Shown: positions 30,477 through 41,377 of the stretch, in pieces | Layout of the letters: every line of letters begins with the position of its first letter | Numbering within the stretch: the first letter of the stretch is position 1 | NCBI GenBank assembly: GCA_902567855.1 | Contig: CACFOQ010000003.1 | Coordinates: 1-64,000 of the forward strand | Origin: an uncultured Alphaproteobacteria bacterium | Lineage (GTDB): Bacteria > Pseudomonadota > Alphaproteobacteria > HIMB59 > GCA-002718135 | Length of the DNA stretch: 64,000 nt | Direction of reading: 5' to 3' | Made by a program: the position numbers and the translations under genes | Notes under the pieces: generated by a model | Databases searched by the model: none | What the model was told of the DNA's origin: nothing | What the model saw: only the letters and a program-made list of their open reading frames with translations

Positions 30477-31790
30477 CTAAAGAATAAATTTTGAAAGATC
30501 CTGGCTTTTAATAAGCTCTCCCAGGTTTTTTTCTACATATTCTGTATCTATATTTATGCTTGTAGGCCCAATATCTGAGGCAGTGAAACTAATTTCTTCT
30601 AATAGTTTTTCCATTATTGTATGAAGTCTTCTTGCTCCAATATTTTCTACATTTTGATTTATCTCTGTAGCTAATTCAGCAATTTTATTTATACCGTTAT
30701 CATCAAAAATTAAGTTCACTTTTTCTGTACCCAATAAGCCAACATATTGTTTTATTAAGCTGTTTTGAGTTTCAGTAAGTATAAGTTTAAAATCTTCTTT
30801 TGACAAAGAATCTAACTCTACTCTAATTGGAAGTCTTCCTTGAAGTTCAGGTAGCATATCAGAGGGCTTTGATAAATGAAAGGCCCCAGATGCAATAAAC
30901 AAAATATAATCAGTTTTAACTGTTCCATGTTTGGTAGCAACAGTTGTTCCTTCAATTAGTGGAAGAAGATCTCTTTGTACCCCTTCCCTCGATACATCCC
31001 CAGACCTTTTGTCATTTCTAGAGGTAATTTTATCTATTTCATCAATGAAGACAATACCGTTTTGTTCAACCTCTTGTAGAGCATTCTTAATAATTTTATC
31101 ATTGTCTAATAATTTTTCTGTTTCTTCTTGAAGTAAAAAGGCATGAGATTCTTCCACTGTCATTTTTTTATTTTTTTTAGGTTGTGGAAATGATTTTCCT
31201 AAAACATCTCCAAGGTTAATCATTCCCATTTGAGAGCCAGGCATCCCTGGTATATCCATTGTTGGCATATTAAAAGAGTTGCTTGCAGCGATTGCTATTT
31301 CAACTTCTTTTTCATTTAATTCACCGCCTCTTAGTTTTTTTCTAAAACTTTCTCTAGTTGCTGGACTAGAAGATTTTGATACCAAAACATCCAATATTCT
31401 TTCTTCAGCATTTTTTTCAGCTTTCGCCTTAACTTCTATTCCCATTTGAATTTTTGTTTGGTTGATACTAATTTCAACAAGATCTCTAATTATTTGCTCA
31501 ACATCTCTTCCAACATATCCAACTTCAGTAAATTTTGTAGCTTCTACTTTTATAAAAGGGGCGTTTGCAAGTTTTGCTAATCTTCTAGATATTTCAGTTT
31601 TGCCACACCCTGTAGGACCAACCATTAAAATATTTTTTGGAAGTATTTCTTCTTTTAGATTTTCAGGTAATTGTTTTCTTCTCCATCTATTTCTTAAAGC
31701 AACTGCTACAGCTTTTTTTGCATTTTTTTGACCAATGATAAATTTATCTAATTCAGAAACAATTTCTCTAGGACTAAAACTTGATTCCAT
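30477..31790 (-). CDS. hslU: ATP-dependent protease ATPase subunit HslU
   Basis: [44 protein letters not shown]. Confidence 0.98.
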   Translation of the reverse strand: MESSFSPREIVSELDKFIIGQKNAKKAVAVALRNRWRRKQLPENLKEEILPKNILMVGPTGCGKTEISRRLAKLANAPFIKVEATKFTEVGYVGRDVEQIIRDLVEISINQTKIQMGIEVKAKAEKNAEERILDVLVSKSSSPATRESFRKKLRGGELNEKEVEIAIAASNSFNMPTMDIPGMPGSQMGMINLGDVLGKSFPQPKKNKKMTVEESHAFLLQEETEKLLDNDKIIKNALQEVEQNGIVFIDEIDKITSRNDKRSGDVSREGVQRDLLPLIEGTTVATKHGTVKTDYILFIASGAFHLSKPSDMLPELQGRLPIRVELDSLSKEDFKLILTETQNSLIKQYVGLLGTEKVNLIFDDNGINKIAELATEINQNVENIGARRLHTIMEKLLEEISFTASDIGPTSINIDTEYVEKNLGELIKSQDLSKFIL

Positions 31791-31791
31791 T

Positions 31792-32340
31792 TTATAAATT
31801 TATTTCTTCAATTACAATGTTGTGATTAGTATATATGCATACATCAGCAGCAATATTTAAAGATTCTTTGGCAACCTCTTTTGCTGAAAGATTTGTGTTT
31901 TTTATTAATGCTTTTGCTGCACTAAGTGCGTAAGGACCACCTGAACCTATGGCCAATATACCATCATCAGTTTCTATAACATCACCAGTCCCAGAAAGCA
32001 GAAGACTAACATCTTTATCGGCTACGATCATCATGGCTTCTAATCTACGTAAATATCTATCTGTTCTCCAATCTTTAGCTAATTCTACACAAGCTCTTTT
32101 GAGTTGACCCTTATATTGATCTAATTTTGCTTCTAATCTTTCAAATAAAGCAAAAGCATCTGCTGTAGATCCAGCAAACCCAGCTATGACAGCATTATCA
32201 ACTCCTAATCGTCTTACTTTTTTTACATTCGCCTTCATTACTGTATTTCCAAGACTTGCTTGTCCGTCTCCTGCAATTACAACTGATTTGTCTTTGCGAA
32301 TACCAACTATAGTTGTTGATTTTATTAAGTTTTTTGCCAT
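31792..32340 (-). CDS. hslV: ATP-dependent protease subunit HslV
   Basis: [28 protein letters not shown]. Confidence 0.98.
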   Translation of the reverse strand: MAKNLIKSTTIVGIRKDKSVVIAGDGQASLGNTVMKANVKKVRRLGVDNAVIAGFAGSTADAFALFERLEAKLDQYKGQLKRACVELAKDWRTDRYLRRLEAMMIVADKDVSLLLSGTGDVIETDDGILAIGSGGPYALSAAKALIKNTNLSAKEVAKESLNIAADVCIYTNHNIVIEEINL

Positions 32341-32357
32341 TAATTACCCAATCTTAT

Positions 32358-32385
32358 AGATGGTTATTTAAATTATTTTATCAAG
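32358..32385 (-). promoter_or_regulatory. Heat-shock (RpoH-like) promoter candidate for hslVU: CTTGAT-N16-CCAT
   Basis: Same motif and spacing as the element upstream of dnaK. Confidence 0.5.
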
Positions 32386-32433
32386 TAATTGAACTGGAAT
32401 ATAATAACATTCGCTGATAAAGAGCATTTTATT

Positions 32434-33021
32434 ATGAGAACAGCGAGCATAGAAAGAAATACAAAAGAAACTAAAATTTCTTGTTCAGTTAATATTGATG
32501 GAGCAGGCAAATCAGAAATTTCCACTGGAATAGGTTTTTTTGATCATATGCTTGAGATCGTATCACACCACAGCTTAATTGATATAAGCATAAAAGCAGA
32601 TGGAGATATACATGTAGACCTACATCACACAGTTGAAGATGTTGGATACTCTCTTTCTCAATCAATTCTAAAAGCACTTGATAAAAAATTAGGCATTAAA
32701 AGATACGGTTTTTACTACATCCCAATGGATGAGTGTTTATCAAGATGTGTTTTAGATTTTTCTGGAAGACCTGAGCTGGTTTGGAAAGTCAATCTAGATT
32801 TAGAAAAAGTTGGAGAAATGGATACAGAACTATTCCATGAATTTTTTAAAGCGTTTTCAAATGAAGCTAAATGCAATTTGCATATTGAAAACTTATACGG
32901 AAAAAATAATCACCATATAATTGAATCATGTTTTAAGGCTTTTGCTAGAAGTTTAAGAATTGCCGTTGAAATCGATGAAAAAATTAAAGACATAATTCCT
33001 TCATCAAAGGGTGTTATTTAA
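32434..33021 (+). CDS. hisB: Imidazoleglycerol-phosphate dehydratase
   Basis: RNTKETKISCSVNIDGAG, GIGFFDHMLE, DLHHTVEDVG. Confidence 0.97.
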   Translation: MRTASIERNTKETKISCSVNIDGAGKSEISTGIGFFDHMLEIVSHHSLIDISIKADGDIHVDLHHTVEDVGYSLSQSILKALDKKLGIKRYGFYYIPMDECLSRCVLDFSGRPELVWKVNLDLEKVGEMDTELFHEFFKAFSNEAKCNLHIENLYGKNNHHIIESCFKAFARSLRIAVEIDEKIKDIIPSSKGVI

Positions 33022-33028
33022 CTTTTTA

Positions 33029-33664
33029 ATGAAAAAAAAGGTAGCTATAATTGATTACGGTTTGGGAAACATTGTATCTGCCCAACAGTCTTTTATAAAA
33101 GACGCAAAGGAACACAACCTAAATGTTGATGTTGTTATTACAAATGATGTAGAAACAATAAACAGCTCTACCCATATTGTTCTTCCGGGACAAGGGGCTT
33201 TTAAGTCATGCATTGAAGGCCTAAAGTCCATTGATGGAATGATTGATTCTCTTGAAAAAAATGTATTAAATAAAAAAAAACCATTTTTGGGTATATGTGT
33301 TGGTATGCAACTTCTTGCTGAGGAGGGCAGAGAAAATGGAAATCATGATGGTTTGGGTTGGATAAAGGGTTCTACAAAGAAATTAAAACCAAGCAATTTA
33401 AAACTTCCTCATATGGGGTGGAATAATGTTAATGTTATAAATAAAAATTTTGATATGGATTTTCCTATAGATAATCTAGATTTTTATTTTGTTCATAGTT
33501 ACTACTTTGATTGTTTTGATAAAAAAAATATTATTGCAACAACAGATTATGATCTGAATTTTCCTTCTATAGTAGGTAAAGAAAATATATATGGTGTTCA
33601 ATTTCATCCTGAAAAAAGCTCAAACCAAGGACTAAGATTAATTAATAGTTTTTTAAAATTATGA
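33029..33664 (+). CDS. hisH: Imidazole glycerol phosphate synthase glutamine amidotransferase subunit
   Basis: VAIIDYGLGNIVS, GICVGMQLLAEEG, GVQFHPEKSS. Confidence 0.97.
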   Translation: MKKKVAIIDYGLGNIVSAQQSFIKDAKEHNLNVDVVITNDVETINSSTHIVLPGQGAFKSCIEGLKSIDGMIDSLEKNVLNKKKPFLGICVGMQLLAEEGRENGNHDGLGWIKGSTKKLKPSNLKLPHMGWNNVNVINKNFDMDFPIDNLDFYFVHSYYFDCFDKKNIIATTDYDLNFPSIVGKENIYGVQFHPEKSSNQGLRLINSFLKL

Positions 33665-34197
33665 CAACAAAACCTCAAAAAAAAATTACAATTAAAACCG
33701 AGATATTAAAATCAGTTTCTGAAGAAGATCTTGCCGATTTATGCAATATTACTGAAGAGGCTATTAAAGCAGGAGGTGGCTTTGGTTGGATAAAAGTACC
33801 CCCAAGAGAAGTGTTAAATAAATATTGGAAAGGGCTTGTTGTGGTGCAAAACAGAATATTAATTGTTGGTAGACTCAATGAAGCCATAGCAGGAACATTG
33901 CAGTTAGCTCTGCAACCAACAAATAATGAGGCACAAAAAAAAATAATCAATGTCTCTTCTCATTTTGTAGCACCTTGGGCCAGAGGTTATGGTCTTGCTA
34001 AAAATATGATAGATTATGCGGAAAATACTGCAAAAGAAAAAGGAGCATCTTGTGTTCAGCTTGATATTCGTGAAACACAAGAAGCAGCAATACAACTATT
34101 TAAATCTAAAGGATATGAACAATGGGGATCTAATCCAAGTTATGCAATCGTGGAAGGCAAAACTATTTCAGGTTTATATTTTTATAAAAATATTTAG
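33661..34197 (+). CDS. GNAT-family N-acetyltransferase embedded in the his operon
   Basis: VAPWARGYGLAKNMIDYAENTAKEKGASCVQLDIRETQEAAIQLFKSKGYEQWG. Confidence 0.88.
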   Translation: MTTKPQKKITIKTEILKSVSEEDLADLCNITEEAIKAGGGFGWIKVPPREVLNKYWKGLVVVQNRILIVGRLNEAIAGTLQLALQPTNNEAQKKIINVSSHFVAPWARGYGLAKNMIDYAENTAKEKGASCVQLDIRETQEAAIQLFKSKGYEQWGSNPSYAIVEGKTISGLYFYKNI

Positions 34198-34934
34198 TGA
34201 AATTTATTCCAGCAATTGACCTTAAAGATAACAAGTGTGTTAGACTTAAGAGGGGCAAGGAAGAAAACCTAACTATTTTTAATGATGATCCAGTTAATCA
34301 AGCTATGTTTTTTGAAAAAAATGGATGTGAAAGAATTCATATTGTTGATTTAGACGGAGCCTTTGGGAGAGCAGAGGTAAATAAAAAAACTATTCTTAAT
34401 ATAAGAAAAAATACAAAATTAGAAATCGAACTTGGTGGAGGCCTAAAGAATGAAAAGGACTTAGATTTTTGGATTAATCAAGGTATAGATTTTTTAATTG
34501 TAGGCTCCTTGGCCGTTAATAATAAAATATTAATAAAAGAAATATCTAAAAAACTTAAAAACAAATTATATGTTGCTCTAGATGTTTTGCATAAGCATAT
34601 TATGATTAAAGGCTGGGTTGAAAGTTCACAAGTTACCATTGATCAAGTTTTGAAAGATTATGAACCTACTGACATTAAAGGTTTTATATTAACAGACGTT
34701 GATAGAGATGGAATGCTTGAAGGTTTAAATGTTGACTTAATCAAAGAAAATATTCTTAAAACCAATAAAAATATTATTGTTGGTGGAGGATTATCAAACT
34801 ATGATGATCTTATTAATTTAAAAAAAATTTCATCTTCAAACTTAGAGGGAGTTATTGCTGGGAAATCTTTTTATTCAGGAAATATTGAGATTACCAAAGC
34901 AATAAAGATACTTGAAAACAATGCTCAAAACTAG
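34197..34934 (+). CDS. hisA: HisA isomerase (GTG start)
   Basis: [41 protein letters not shown]. Confidence 0.96.
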   Translation: MKFIPAIDLKDNKCVRLKRGKEENLTIFNDDPVNQAMFFEKNGCERIHIVDLDGAFGRAEVNKKTILNIRKNTKLEIELGGGLKNEKDLDFWINQGIDFLIVGSLAVNNKILIKEISKKLKNKLYVALDVLHKHIMIKGWVESSQVTIDQVLKDYEPTDIKGFILTDVDRDGMLEGLNVDLIKENILKTNKNIIVGGGLSNYDDLINLKKISSSNLEGVIAGKSFYSGNIEITKAIKILENNAQN

Positions 34935-35679
34935 AATAATACCGTGTTTAGATGTTAAAAACGGCAGAGTAGTCAAAGGAATAAATTTTTTGGATTTGAT
35001 TGATGCGGGAGACCCTGTAGAACAAGCAAAAGTATACTCTGAAGTAGGTGCAGACGAGATCTGTTTTCTAGATATTAGCGCTTCAATTGAAAAAAGAAAA
35101 ACTATGATAAATATTGTAGCCAAAACAGCAGAACATGTCTTTATACCTCTGACAGTTGGTGGGGGTATTAATGAAATTGAAGATATTAGAGCATTACTTA
35201 AATCTGGGGCTGATAAAGTTTCAATTAATACAGCTGCTATTCTTAATGAAAATTTAATCAAAGATTCATCACAAAGATTTGGTAGTCAGTGCATAGTAGC
35301 TGCCGTAGATGCAAAAAAACAAGATAATGACTGGATTGTTTATTCTCATGGAGGAACCAAAAATACGGGTATAAAAGTTTTTCAGTGGCTTGAAAAACTT
35401 CAACAGTTAGGAGCAGGAGAAATTTTATTAACCTCCATGGATAGAGATGGTACAAAAAATGGATTTGATTTAGAATTATTAAGAAAGTCTACCGACTTAT
35501 TAACCATCCCAGTTATTGCTAGCGGAGGGGTTGGCAATCTTACACATTTTGAAGAGGGGGTTACAAAAGGAGGAGCTAGTGCACTTTTGGCTGCATCTGT
35601 TTTTCATTTTGCAGAATTTAGTATAAAAGAAGTTAAAAAATTTTTAGATGATAAAAAAATACCAGTTAGGATCAATTAA
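34912..35679 (+). CDS. hisF: Imidazole glycerol phosphate synthase cyclase subunit
   Basis: [29 protein letters not shown]. Confidence 0.98.
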   Translation: MKTMLKTRIIPCLDVKNGRVVKGINFLDLIDAGDPVEQAKVYSEVGADEICFLDISASIEKRKTMINIVAKTAEHVFIPLTVGGGINEIEDIRALLKSGADKVSINTAAILNENLIKDSSQRFGSQCIVAAVDAKKQDNDWIVYSHGGTKNTGIKVFQWLEKLQQLGAGEILLTSMDRDGTKNGFDLELLRKSTDLLTIPVIASGGVGNLTHFEEGVTKGGASALLAASVFHFAEFSIKEVKKFLDDKKIPVRIN

Positions 35680-35982
35680 ATGAAAGAGGAAGTATATTTT
35701 TTGCAAGAACTTTTTTACACAATTCAAAAAAAATCTAAAAGTAAAGAAAAAAAATCTTATACAAAAGCATTATTAAAAAGTGGAAAAAACAAAATTGCTC
35801 AAAAAGTTAGTGAAGAAAGTTCAGAGCTAATTATTGATTATTTAAATGGATCTAAAAAAAGAACAATAGAAGAAGCCTCAGATTTAATTTATCATCTTTT
35901 TGTTTTGCTGCATTCTAAAAATATAAAACTTGAAGATATAAAAAAAGAATTAAAAAATAGAAGCAATGTACGACGAAAATAA
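35680..35982 (+). CDS. hisE: Phosphoribosyl-ATP pyrophosphatase
   Basis: KIAQKVSEESSELIID, EEASDLIYHLFVLL. Confidence 0.93.
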   Translation: MKEEVYFLQELFYTIQKKSKSKEKKSYTKALLKSGKNKIAQKVSEESSELIIDYLNGSKKRTIEEASDLIYHLFVLLHSKNIKLEDIKKELKNRSNVRRK

Positions 35983-36316
35983 TATTTTTGCTAAAATTTT
36001 AAGAAAAGAAATACCGTGTAAGCCAATATATGAGGATGATAAGGTATTTTTTTTTAACGACATAAATCCTCAAGCCAAAATACATATTTTGGCAATACCC
36101 AAAATGTCAGTAACTGATTATAATGACTTTATATCAAAAGCTGACAATGAAATGATAAAATATTTTTTTGATAAAATTAATGAAATTGCAAAAAAGCATG
36201 GATTACTTGATAGTGGATTTAGGCTTGTAACAAACAACGGCAGAGATGCCAATCAGGAGGTTCCTCATTTTCATATTCATATTTTAGGTGGAGAAAATTT
36301 AAAAGGAATAAAATAA
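35966..36316 (+). CDS. HIT family protein
   Basis: NIFAKILRKEIPCKPIYEDD, HFHIHILGG. Confidence 0.95.
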   Translation: MYDENNIFAKILRKEIPCKPIYEDDKVFFFNDINPQAKIHILAIPKMSVTDYNDFISKADNEMIKYFFDKINEIAKKHGLLDSGFRLVTNNGRDANQEVPHFHIHILGGENLKGIK

Positions 36317-36898
36317 TTACTCTTTTATAACCACATAATTAACTATTTCTTTTACCCCCTTAATAGTTTTTGTAACCTCAATTATTTGATCTAATTGTTC
36401 TGGTCTGCTTGTAATACCTGCTATATAAACTTTACCCTTAATTGTTTCAAAATTATAACTTAGAGCTCTTAAGCCAATTGTTTTAGCAGCCATACCTTTA
36501 ACCTGAGTTGTAATCCATAAATCATTTGCATATTCTTTTATTGTGGTTTTACTTCCTATCTCAATTTCATTTATGACCTCTCTAACCCCATCAACTTCCC
36601 AAACTTTTCTTACAGCTTCAATTCTTATTTCTTGCGTATCAACTATTCCAGTTAAAAGCACTCTTCCTTCAATAACACTTGTGTTAACATTAACAAAAAG
36701 ATTGGTACTTGAGCTTAATAGATTTGAAGAAATATTAATTTTTATAGTTGCATCATCAACAACGGTTCCTAGTGTTCTATCTCCTTCAGCAACAACCATA
36801 GTAGTAGCTCCTCCGCTTGCAAGAACACCGCCTGGCGAACAACTATATAGAGTTGACAAACTAAATAATATGAAAACTGAGAAGAGTATTTTAATCAT
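36317..36898 (-). CDS. BON-domain lipoprotein
   Basis: Lipobox (TLYSCSPG) and two BON-like repeats. Confidence 0.85.
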   Translation of the reverse strand: MIKILFSVFILFSLSTLYSCSPGGVLASGGATTMVVAEGDRTLGTVVDDATIKINISSNLLSSSTNLFVNVNTSVIEGRVLLTGIVDTQEIRIEAVRKVWEVDGVREVINEIEIGSKTTIKEYANDLWITTQVKGMAAKTIGLRALSYNFETIKGKVYIAGITSRPEQLDQIIEVTKTIKGVKEIVNYVVIKE

Positions 36899-37730
36899 CT
36901 TTAATCAATAATGCAGCACTATAAATTTCTTTTTTTGAAATATTTGTTAACTTATGTACTATTCCAACGACTTCAGTCAAAGAAAATTTTTTCAATAACT
37001 TTTTCATTTGTTTATTTATATTATTACTTATCCTAATATTATCTCTTGATTTAACTTTTGCTGCTATTATCACAAACTCCCCCTTTAATTTCTTGGTGTC
37101 TTTAGAAATAATTTCTATAATTTTTTTTGGAGTGCCTCTATAAACAGCTTCATTTTTTTTAGTAATTTCTTTACAAACTGATACATTATAAGCATCATTT
37201 TTTGATAATAATTCTAGAAAAGACAACAATCTTGAACCAGAGATAAACATCACCCCAGTAATTGAAGCTTCTGAAATTCTTTTAATTAAATCTTTTGTTC
37301 CGCCTATATTTTTTGGAACAAAACCATAAAAAATAAAATTATGAATGGGTAATCCGGATAATTGCAGAGATGGAATTATAGAAGAAGCACCTGGAATTGT
37401 AGTAATCATTAAACTTTTATCAATATAATCTCGAACTAAGTTATATCCTGGATCTGAGATTAAGGGAGAACCTGCATCTGAAATAAGTGCTATTGAGGAA
37501 TTACGTTGATATTTCTCTATTCTCTTAATAAGCGATATTTCATTATAATCATGTAACGATAGTAATTTCTTTTTAATGCCTAAGTTGTTAAGTAGTTTAA
37601 GAGAATGATTTGGGTTTTCACATATAACAATGTCTACTGATTCTAAAATTAATTTTGCCCTTGTGCTTAAGTCCGCCAAGTTGCCTATAGGTGTAGAAAC
37701 TATATATAATCCTATTTCTAAACTATTCAT
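36891..37730 (-). CDS. rsmI: 16S rRNA 2'-O-ribose C1402 methyltransferase RsmI
   Basis: GLYIVSTPIGNLADLSTRA, ALISDAGSPLISDPGY; start set at ATG 37730. Confidence 0.93.
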   Translation of the reverse strand: MNSLEIGLYIVSTPIGNLADLSTRAKLILESVDIVICENPNHSLKLLNNLGIKKKLLSLHDYNEISLIKRIEKYQRNSSIALISDAGSPLISDPGYNLVRDYIDKSLMITTIPGASSIIPSLQLSGLPIHNFIFYGFVPKNIGGTKDLIKRISEASITGVMFISGSRLLSFLELLSKNDAYNVSVCKEITKKNEAVYRGTPKKIIEIISKDTKKLKGEFVIIAAKVKSRDNIRISNNINKQMKKLLKKFSLTEVVGIVHKLTNISKKEIYSAALLIKDD

Positions 37731-38982
37731 CTCCTTTATATTTATATTTATCATTTCTTGTGCGCCAGTAAATAATTCAACAAATTCATCTTTGATAAAA
37801 AAATATCCAAACAAAGTTGAAGAAAAAAAGGAAAAAAAACCACTAACTAAAAAAAATATTACCGAAGAAAGGCCTATAAAAACTTCTCAAAATATAATTT
37901 TTAATGAAATGGAAATTCTTCTACCAGAATTTTTGGATGAAATTATTTCGAAAAATTTGATAAATTCTTTTGAACTATCAATTTATAAAAAAGAAATAAA
38001 CAATATTCAATTAAATATAAATAAGTACTATAATCTTGATGAGCTAGAAAAAATATTAGAAAAAAAAGCTACTTCGGGAAAAATATTTATAGGAACTTTT
38101 GATTCTGATTCTACAAAGCTCATAAAAAAATATTGCAACAAAGGCATAATACTTTTTTCATTTACAGTTGACGAAAGTTTGTCTGGAGATTGTATATTTT
38201 TAATAAATTTCTTTCCAAAAGATGATCTTGAAACAATCTTTAATTATTTTCCTAATGGCTCAAAGATAGCGTTATTGTATCCTGAAAATTTTTATGGATT
38301 TCATATCAATGAAATTATTGATGATGTGGTTTCTAAAAGTAAATCAATTATAGTCGCCAGAGCTTCTTACAATGAAGATCTTTCAAATGCGAGAAAGGCT
38401 ATAAAGCAATTAGGTAAATACGAGTTAAGAAAAAAAGAACTAGAAAGACAAAAAAATATTTTAAAAAATAAAAATGATGAAATTTCAAAAAAAGCTCTTA
38501 AAAAAATAGAAAAATTTGAAACTGCAGGCAATGTTGATTTTACACATTTAATTTTACCTGATTATAGTATTCGGCTTTTAGAGATTGCTCCATTACTTCC
38601 TTTTTATGATATAGATCCACAAAAAGTACAATTTGTTGGAACTGGCGTTTGGGATGATAAAGCATTTTTTACAGAACCGGCTCTACAAGGTGCAATATTT
38701 AGTGGAATAGAAGAAATGCATAGAGACGAATTTTTCTCTGACTACACCTATGTTTACAAGGAAAGACCCCTAAGAACCGCGACTATACCCTATGATTTAG
38801 TTGGAGTTTTGTCATATTTAGTAAATGAAAATTTTAGCATTCAAGAAACTTCAAATCTTTTAAATAGTGGAAAAATCAAATTTGATGGAATTGATGGAAA
38901 ATTTTATTTTTTAAATAATGTTATTTCTAGAGAGCTAAACATTTTAAAAATTCAAAATGGATATGTTAAAAAATTAAATTGA
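37630..38982 (+). CDS. LppC/LpoA-like penicillin-binding protein activator (lipoprotein); exact start uncertain
   Basis: Lipobox FIIFIISCAPV-like segment, periplasmic-binding-like fold, position next to rsmI. Confidence 0.7.
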   Translation: MSTDSKINFALVLKSAKLPIGVETIYNPISKLFISFIFIFIISCAPVNNSTNSSLIKKYPNKVEEKKEKKPLTKKNITEERPIKTSQNIIFNEMEILLPEFLDEIISKNLINSFELSIYKKEINNIQLNINKYYNLDELEKILEKKATSGKIFIGTFDSDSTKLIKKYCNKGIILFSFTVDESLSGDCIFLINFFPKDDLETIFNYFPNGSKIALLYPENFYGFHINEIIDDVVSKSKSIIVARASYNEDLSNARKAIKQLGKYELRKKELERQKNILKNKNDEISKKALKKIEKFETAGNVDFTHLILPDYSIRLLEIAPLLPFYDIDPQKVQFVGTGVWDDKAFFTEPALQGAIFSGIEEMHRDEFFSDYTYVYKERPLRTATIPYDLVGVLSYLVNENFSIQETSNLLNSGKIKFDGIDGKFYFLNNVISRELNILKIQNGYVKKLN

Positions 38983-39561
38983 ATTTGTTAAATATTTTGA
39001 TAATTTTTTTATTGCAACCGCTCTATGGCTTAATAAATTTTTTTGTCTAAGGCTCATTTCACTAAAAGTAAGACTCATACCGTTTGGGACAAAAATCGGA
39101 TCATATCCAAAGCCATTTTTTCCTTTAATTTTTAGAGATATTTTTCCATAAACCCTTCCCGTAAAAAATAATTGTTTATTTATATTTAATGTTAGGCATA
39201 TAGAAGTTTCAAAAAAAGCTTCGTATTTATTTTTATTTTTTACCACATCAATAATTTTATTTAAAACTGAATTTATTTTATTATCTGATTCAAGATATTT
39301 TTTTGAATTAATGCCAGGCCCACCATTTAATGCATCAATACAAATTCCAGAGTCATCAGCAAAACATATTTTATTAAATTTTTTAAAACCATAAATAGAT
39401 TTTATTTTTGCATTATCTTTAAATGTTTTGCCGTTCTCTATAGGTGAAACTGTATTTTTATAATCATTAAGGCTCAGTAGTTTATAATTAAACTTTATAA
39501 AGAGATTAGAAATTTCTTGGATTTTATTTTTATTATTAGAAAAAAAAATAATTTCTTTCAC
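38974..39561 (-). CDS. rdgB: dITP/XTP pyrophosphatase (RdgB/HAM1)
   Basis: FADDSGICIDALNGGPGINS, GFGYDPIFVPNG. Confidence 0.95.
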   Translation of the reverse strand: MKEIIFFSNNKNKIQEISNLFIKFNYKLLSLNDYKNTVSPIENGKTFKDNAKIKSIYGFKKFNKICFADDSGICIDALNGGPGINSKKYLESDNKINSVLNKIIDVVKNKNKYEAFFETSICLTLNINKQLFFTGRVYGKISLKIKGKNGFGYDPIFVPNGMSLTFSEMSLRQKNLLSHRAVAIKKLSKYLTNSI

Positions 39562-39565
39562 TATA

Positions 39566-40279
39566 TTATACTGACAAACATTTTTTTTGTTTCTCTATTA
39601 TTTCAGAGACTCCTTCAGATGCAAGGTCAAAAAGTAAATTATATTGTTCTCTACTAAAAAAGTATTCCTCGCCTGTTGTTTGAATTTCAGCGATTTTTCC
39701 ACTTTCACAAATAACAAAATTTCCATCTACTTGTGCTTTAGAATCTTCTTCATAGTCTAGATCTAAATTAGGTTTATCATCAATAATTCCAACTGAAACT
39801 CCAGCTATAAATTCTTTAATAATGGTTTTTTCAATATTGAAATTTTTTTTAACTAAATCTACTGCTTGATAAAGAGCTACAAATCCACCACTAATAGATG
39901 CAGTTCTTGTTCCTCCATCAGCTTGTATAACATCACAATCTATTTTTATTTGTCTTTCTCCTAAGTTTTTTAAATTTATTATTGATCTTAGGCTTCGTCC
40001 AATTAATCTCTGAATTTCCTGGGTTCGTCCTGCTTGCTTACCTTTTGCTGCCTCTCTATCAATTCTTGAATTTGTTGATCTTGGCAGCATACCATATTCA
40101 GCTGTTACCCAACCTTTTCCTGAGTTTTTTAACCAATGAGGAGTTTTTTCATCAACTGAAGCAGTGCACAAAACATGAGTATTGCCAAATTTTACCAAAC
40201 ATGAGCCCTCTGCATGGATGTTTACACCAGTTTCAAAGGAAATTTCTCTCATTTCTTTAAAGGTTCTTTTTGCTCTCAT
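39566..40279 (-). CDS. rph: Ribonuclease PH
   Basis: GSCLVKFGNTHVLCTASV, CDVIQADGGTRTASISG. Confidence 0.97.
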   Translation of the reverse strand: MRAKRTFKEMREISFETGVNIHAEGSCLVKFGNTHVLCTASVDEKTPHWLKNSGKGWVTAEYGMLPRSTNSRIDREAAKGKQAGRTQEIQRLIGRSLRSIINLKNLGERQIKIDCDVIQADGGTRTASISGGFVALYQAVDLVKKNFNIEKTIIKEFIAGVSVGIIDDKPNLDLDYEEDSKAQVDGNFVICESGKIAEIQTTGEEYFFSREQYNLLFDLASEGVSEIIEKQKKCLSV

Positions 40280-40330
40280 TTTATTATTTTAATTTTTTTT
40301 TTGTATTTTTTTATTATAGAGTTATTTTCT

Positions 40331-41377
40331 ATGTCAGAAAACCTTTATGTAAAATTAAATGACAGATCAAAACAAATTTTTAAAACTGTTGTTGAGACTT
40401 ACTTGGAAACAGGCTCCCCTTCTGGATCAGAAAAAATATTAAAAAAAGGATCAATAGATATTTCTTCAGCATCTATTAGATCAATTTTAGCTGATTTACA
40501 GAAAGAAGGTCTTTTGTATGCCCCTCATACTTCTTCTGGAAGGCTGCCAACTGACAAAGGTATGAGATTATTTGTAGATGGTTTATTAGAGTTTGGAAGG
40601 CTTACAAAAAATGAACAAGCAAACATAAAACAAAAATGCTTATCAAAAGGAAATTCTTTTCAAGAAGTTCTAAGCGAAGCTTCAAAATTGATATCTGGCC
40701 TATCCAGTCATGCCGGTATAGTTTTAGCACCAAAATACCAAAATAATATAAAGCACATTGAATTTATAAGACTAAATTCAAGTCAGGTTATGTCAATTAT
40801 AGCAAGCACTAATGGGCAAATTGAAAATAGAATAATTGAAGATGAAGGAAAGTTTAACGAAAGTATTTTGAGAGAAATATCAAATTTTTTAAATTTTAAA
40901 TATAAAAATCAACCTATGGAAGAAATACAAAAAAATATTCAACAAGATATTAATTATTCAAAAGGAAGGCTGGAAATACTATCAAAAAATTTAGTTAAAA
41001 AAGGAATTTTAGAACTAACTCCTGATTTAAAAAATCCATATATATTTTTTCATGGCCAATCATCCCTCTTAAATGATGAAATAGTTTCTAAAGATTTAGA
41101 TCAAATTAGAAAGTTGTTTGATGATATTGAAAATAAAACAAGTTTTTTAGATATACTAGAAAATACCAATTCTGCTAAAGGAGTACAAATATTTATTGGG
41201 TCACAAAATTTTTTATTTAAACACTCTGGTCTTTCTATGGTAATGGCCCCATATAAAGATAAAGAACAAAAAATTATAGGAGCTATCGGAGTTGTTGGTC
41301 CAACAAGGTTAAATTATGCTAAAATAGTACCTTTGGTTGACTATACATCAAAAATTGTTGGAAAGGTTTTAAGTTAA
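40331..41377 (+). CDS. hrcA: Heat-inducible transcription repressor HrcA
   Basis: LNDRSKQIFKTVVETYLETGSPSGSEKI, LYAPHTSSGRLPTDKGMRLFVDG. Confidence 0.95.
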   Translation: MSENLYVKLNDRSKQIFKTVVETYLETGSPSGSEKILKKGSIDISSASIRSILADLQKEGLLYAPHTSSGRLPTDKGMRLFVDGLLEFGRLTKNEQANIKQKCLSKGNSFQEVLSEASKLISGLSSHAGIVLAPKYQNNIKHIEFIRLNSSQVMSIIASTNGQIENRIIEDEGKFNESILREISNFLNFKYKNQPMEEIQKNIQQDINYSKGRLEILSKNLVKKGILELTPDLKNPYIFFHGQSSLLNDEIVSKDLDQIRKLFDDIENKTSFLDILENTNSAKGVQIFIGSQNFLFKHSGLSMVMAPYKDKEQKIIGAIGVVGPTRLNYAKIVPLVDYTSKIVGKVLS

